From assembly GCA_003445035.1 (NCBI GenBank), contig DLVV01000377.1, positions 1 to 14,365 of the forward strand: a DNA stretch of 14,365 bases, given 5' to 3'. Within the stretch, counting starts at the first letter, position 1; each line of letters starts with the position of its first letter. The notes under the pieces were generated by a model. It had not been told where the DNA came from and made no database searches. It saw only the letters and a list, made by a program, of their open reading frames with translations. This document shows positions 14,186 through 14,365 of this stretch, piece after piece. The position numbers and the translations under genes were made by a program. The DNA comes from Planctomycetaceae bacterium. GTDB taxonomy: Bacteria > Planctomycetota > Planctomycetia > Planctomycetales > Planctomycetaceae.

Positions 14186-14365
14186 ATGCCGATTCGCTTC
14201 CGTTGTCCGTCCTGCCAGCAGGTTCTTTCGGTCACCAGCCGAAAGGCCGGGCAGAAGGTGCGCTGTCCGGCCTGCCAGTCGGCCTTGAAAGTCCCCACCC
14301 CCAAGGTGGAGAGTCCCGAGGAACCGGCAGCGGCTCTTCCTGTTGAGCCAGTGGCTGCTGCGGCT
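14186..14365 (+). CDS. Partial CDS: zinc-ribbon protein, N-terminus only
   Basis: The gene starts 17 bases after exbD and runs off the window after 60 codons with no stop. The product begins MPIRFRCPSCQQVLSV and continues to KVRCPACQSALKVP. CPSC (residues 7-10) and CPAC (27-30) form a small zinc ribbon. A Pro/Ala/Glu-rich linker follows. In planctomycetes such ribbons commonly sit at the N-terminus of otherwise unrelated membrane or signalling proteins, so the main domain lies beyond the window. Its closeness to exbD suggests it belongs to the same transcript. Confidence 0.8.
   Translation, partial: MPIRFRCPSCQQVLSVTSRKAGQKVRCPACQSALKVPTPKVESPEEPAAALPVEPVAAAA

Overview
The window looks like chromosome from a GC-rich, Gram-negative-type bacterium, most likely a member of the Planctomycetota. 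This is an inference from gene content. The evidence is an LPS/Kdo-type gene (kdsD) beside a very large OstA/LptA-like envelope protein, a secreted alpha/alpha-toroid protein next to ExbB/ExbD, a small CxxC...CxxC zinc-ribbon N-terminus of the kind common in planctomycetes, several GTG starts, and patchy Shine-Dalgarno sites. No rRNA, tRNA, CRISPR array, insertion sequence or phage gene is visible. The region reads as ordinary chromosome without signs of recent transfer.

Left part (1-7431, all plus strand). The window opens inside a gene for an unrecognised basic, repeat-containing protein. Next come an M81/MlrC-family metallopeptidase, a lipoprotein-like exported protein ending in a TRASH/YHS-type metal-binding motif, arabinose-5-phosphate isomerase (kdsD, SIS plus two CBS domains), and a 992-residue single-pass protein with OstA/LptA-like segments. 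kdsD followed by an Lpt-like gene recalls the kdsD-kdsC-lptC-lptA cluster of Proteobacteria and suggests Kdo synthesis and LPS export. Sigma70-like promoters sharing the string CTATACTCC precede the lipoprotein and kdsD genes.

Middle part (7450-9771). A minus-strand alpha/beta hydrolase diverges from a plus-strand hypoxanthine phosphoribosyltransferase. A perfect 7-bp inverted repeat lies on the hydrolase promoter. Then follow bacterioferritin (plus) and bacterioferritin-associated ferredoxin (minus), arranged tail to tail as an iron storage and release pair. The bfd promoter carries a Fur-box-like 15-mer at its predicted transcription start. The bacterioferritin lacks one expected ferroxidase glutamate.

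Right part (9888-14365, plus strand). A near-consensus promoter leads into a run of co-directional genes: a secreted toroid protein with a HEAT-like C-terminus, a single-pass protein with TonB/TolA-like layout, an ExbB/TolQ-type channel, an ExbD/TolR-type protein, and the start of a zinc-ribbon protein cut by the window end. Together they look like a proton-motive-force-driven envelope machine in which the usual TonB or TolA is replaced by an unrecognised protein and a secreted toroid is added. This is the best candidate here for an undescribed system.
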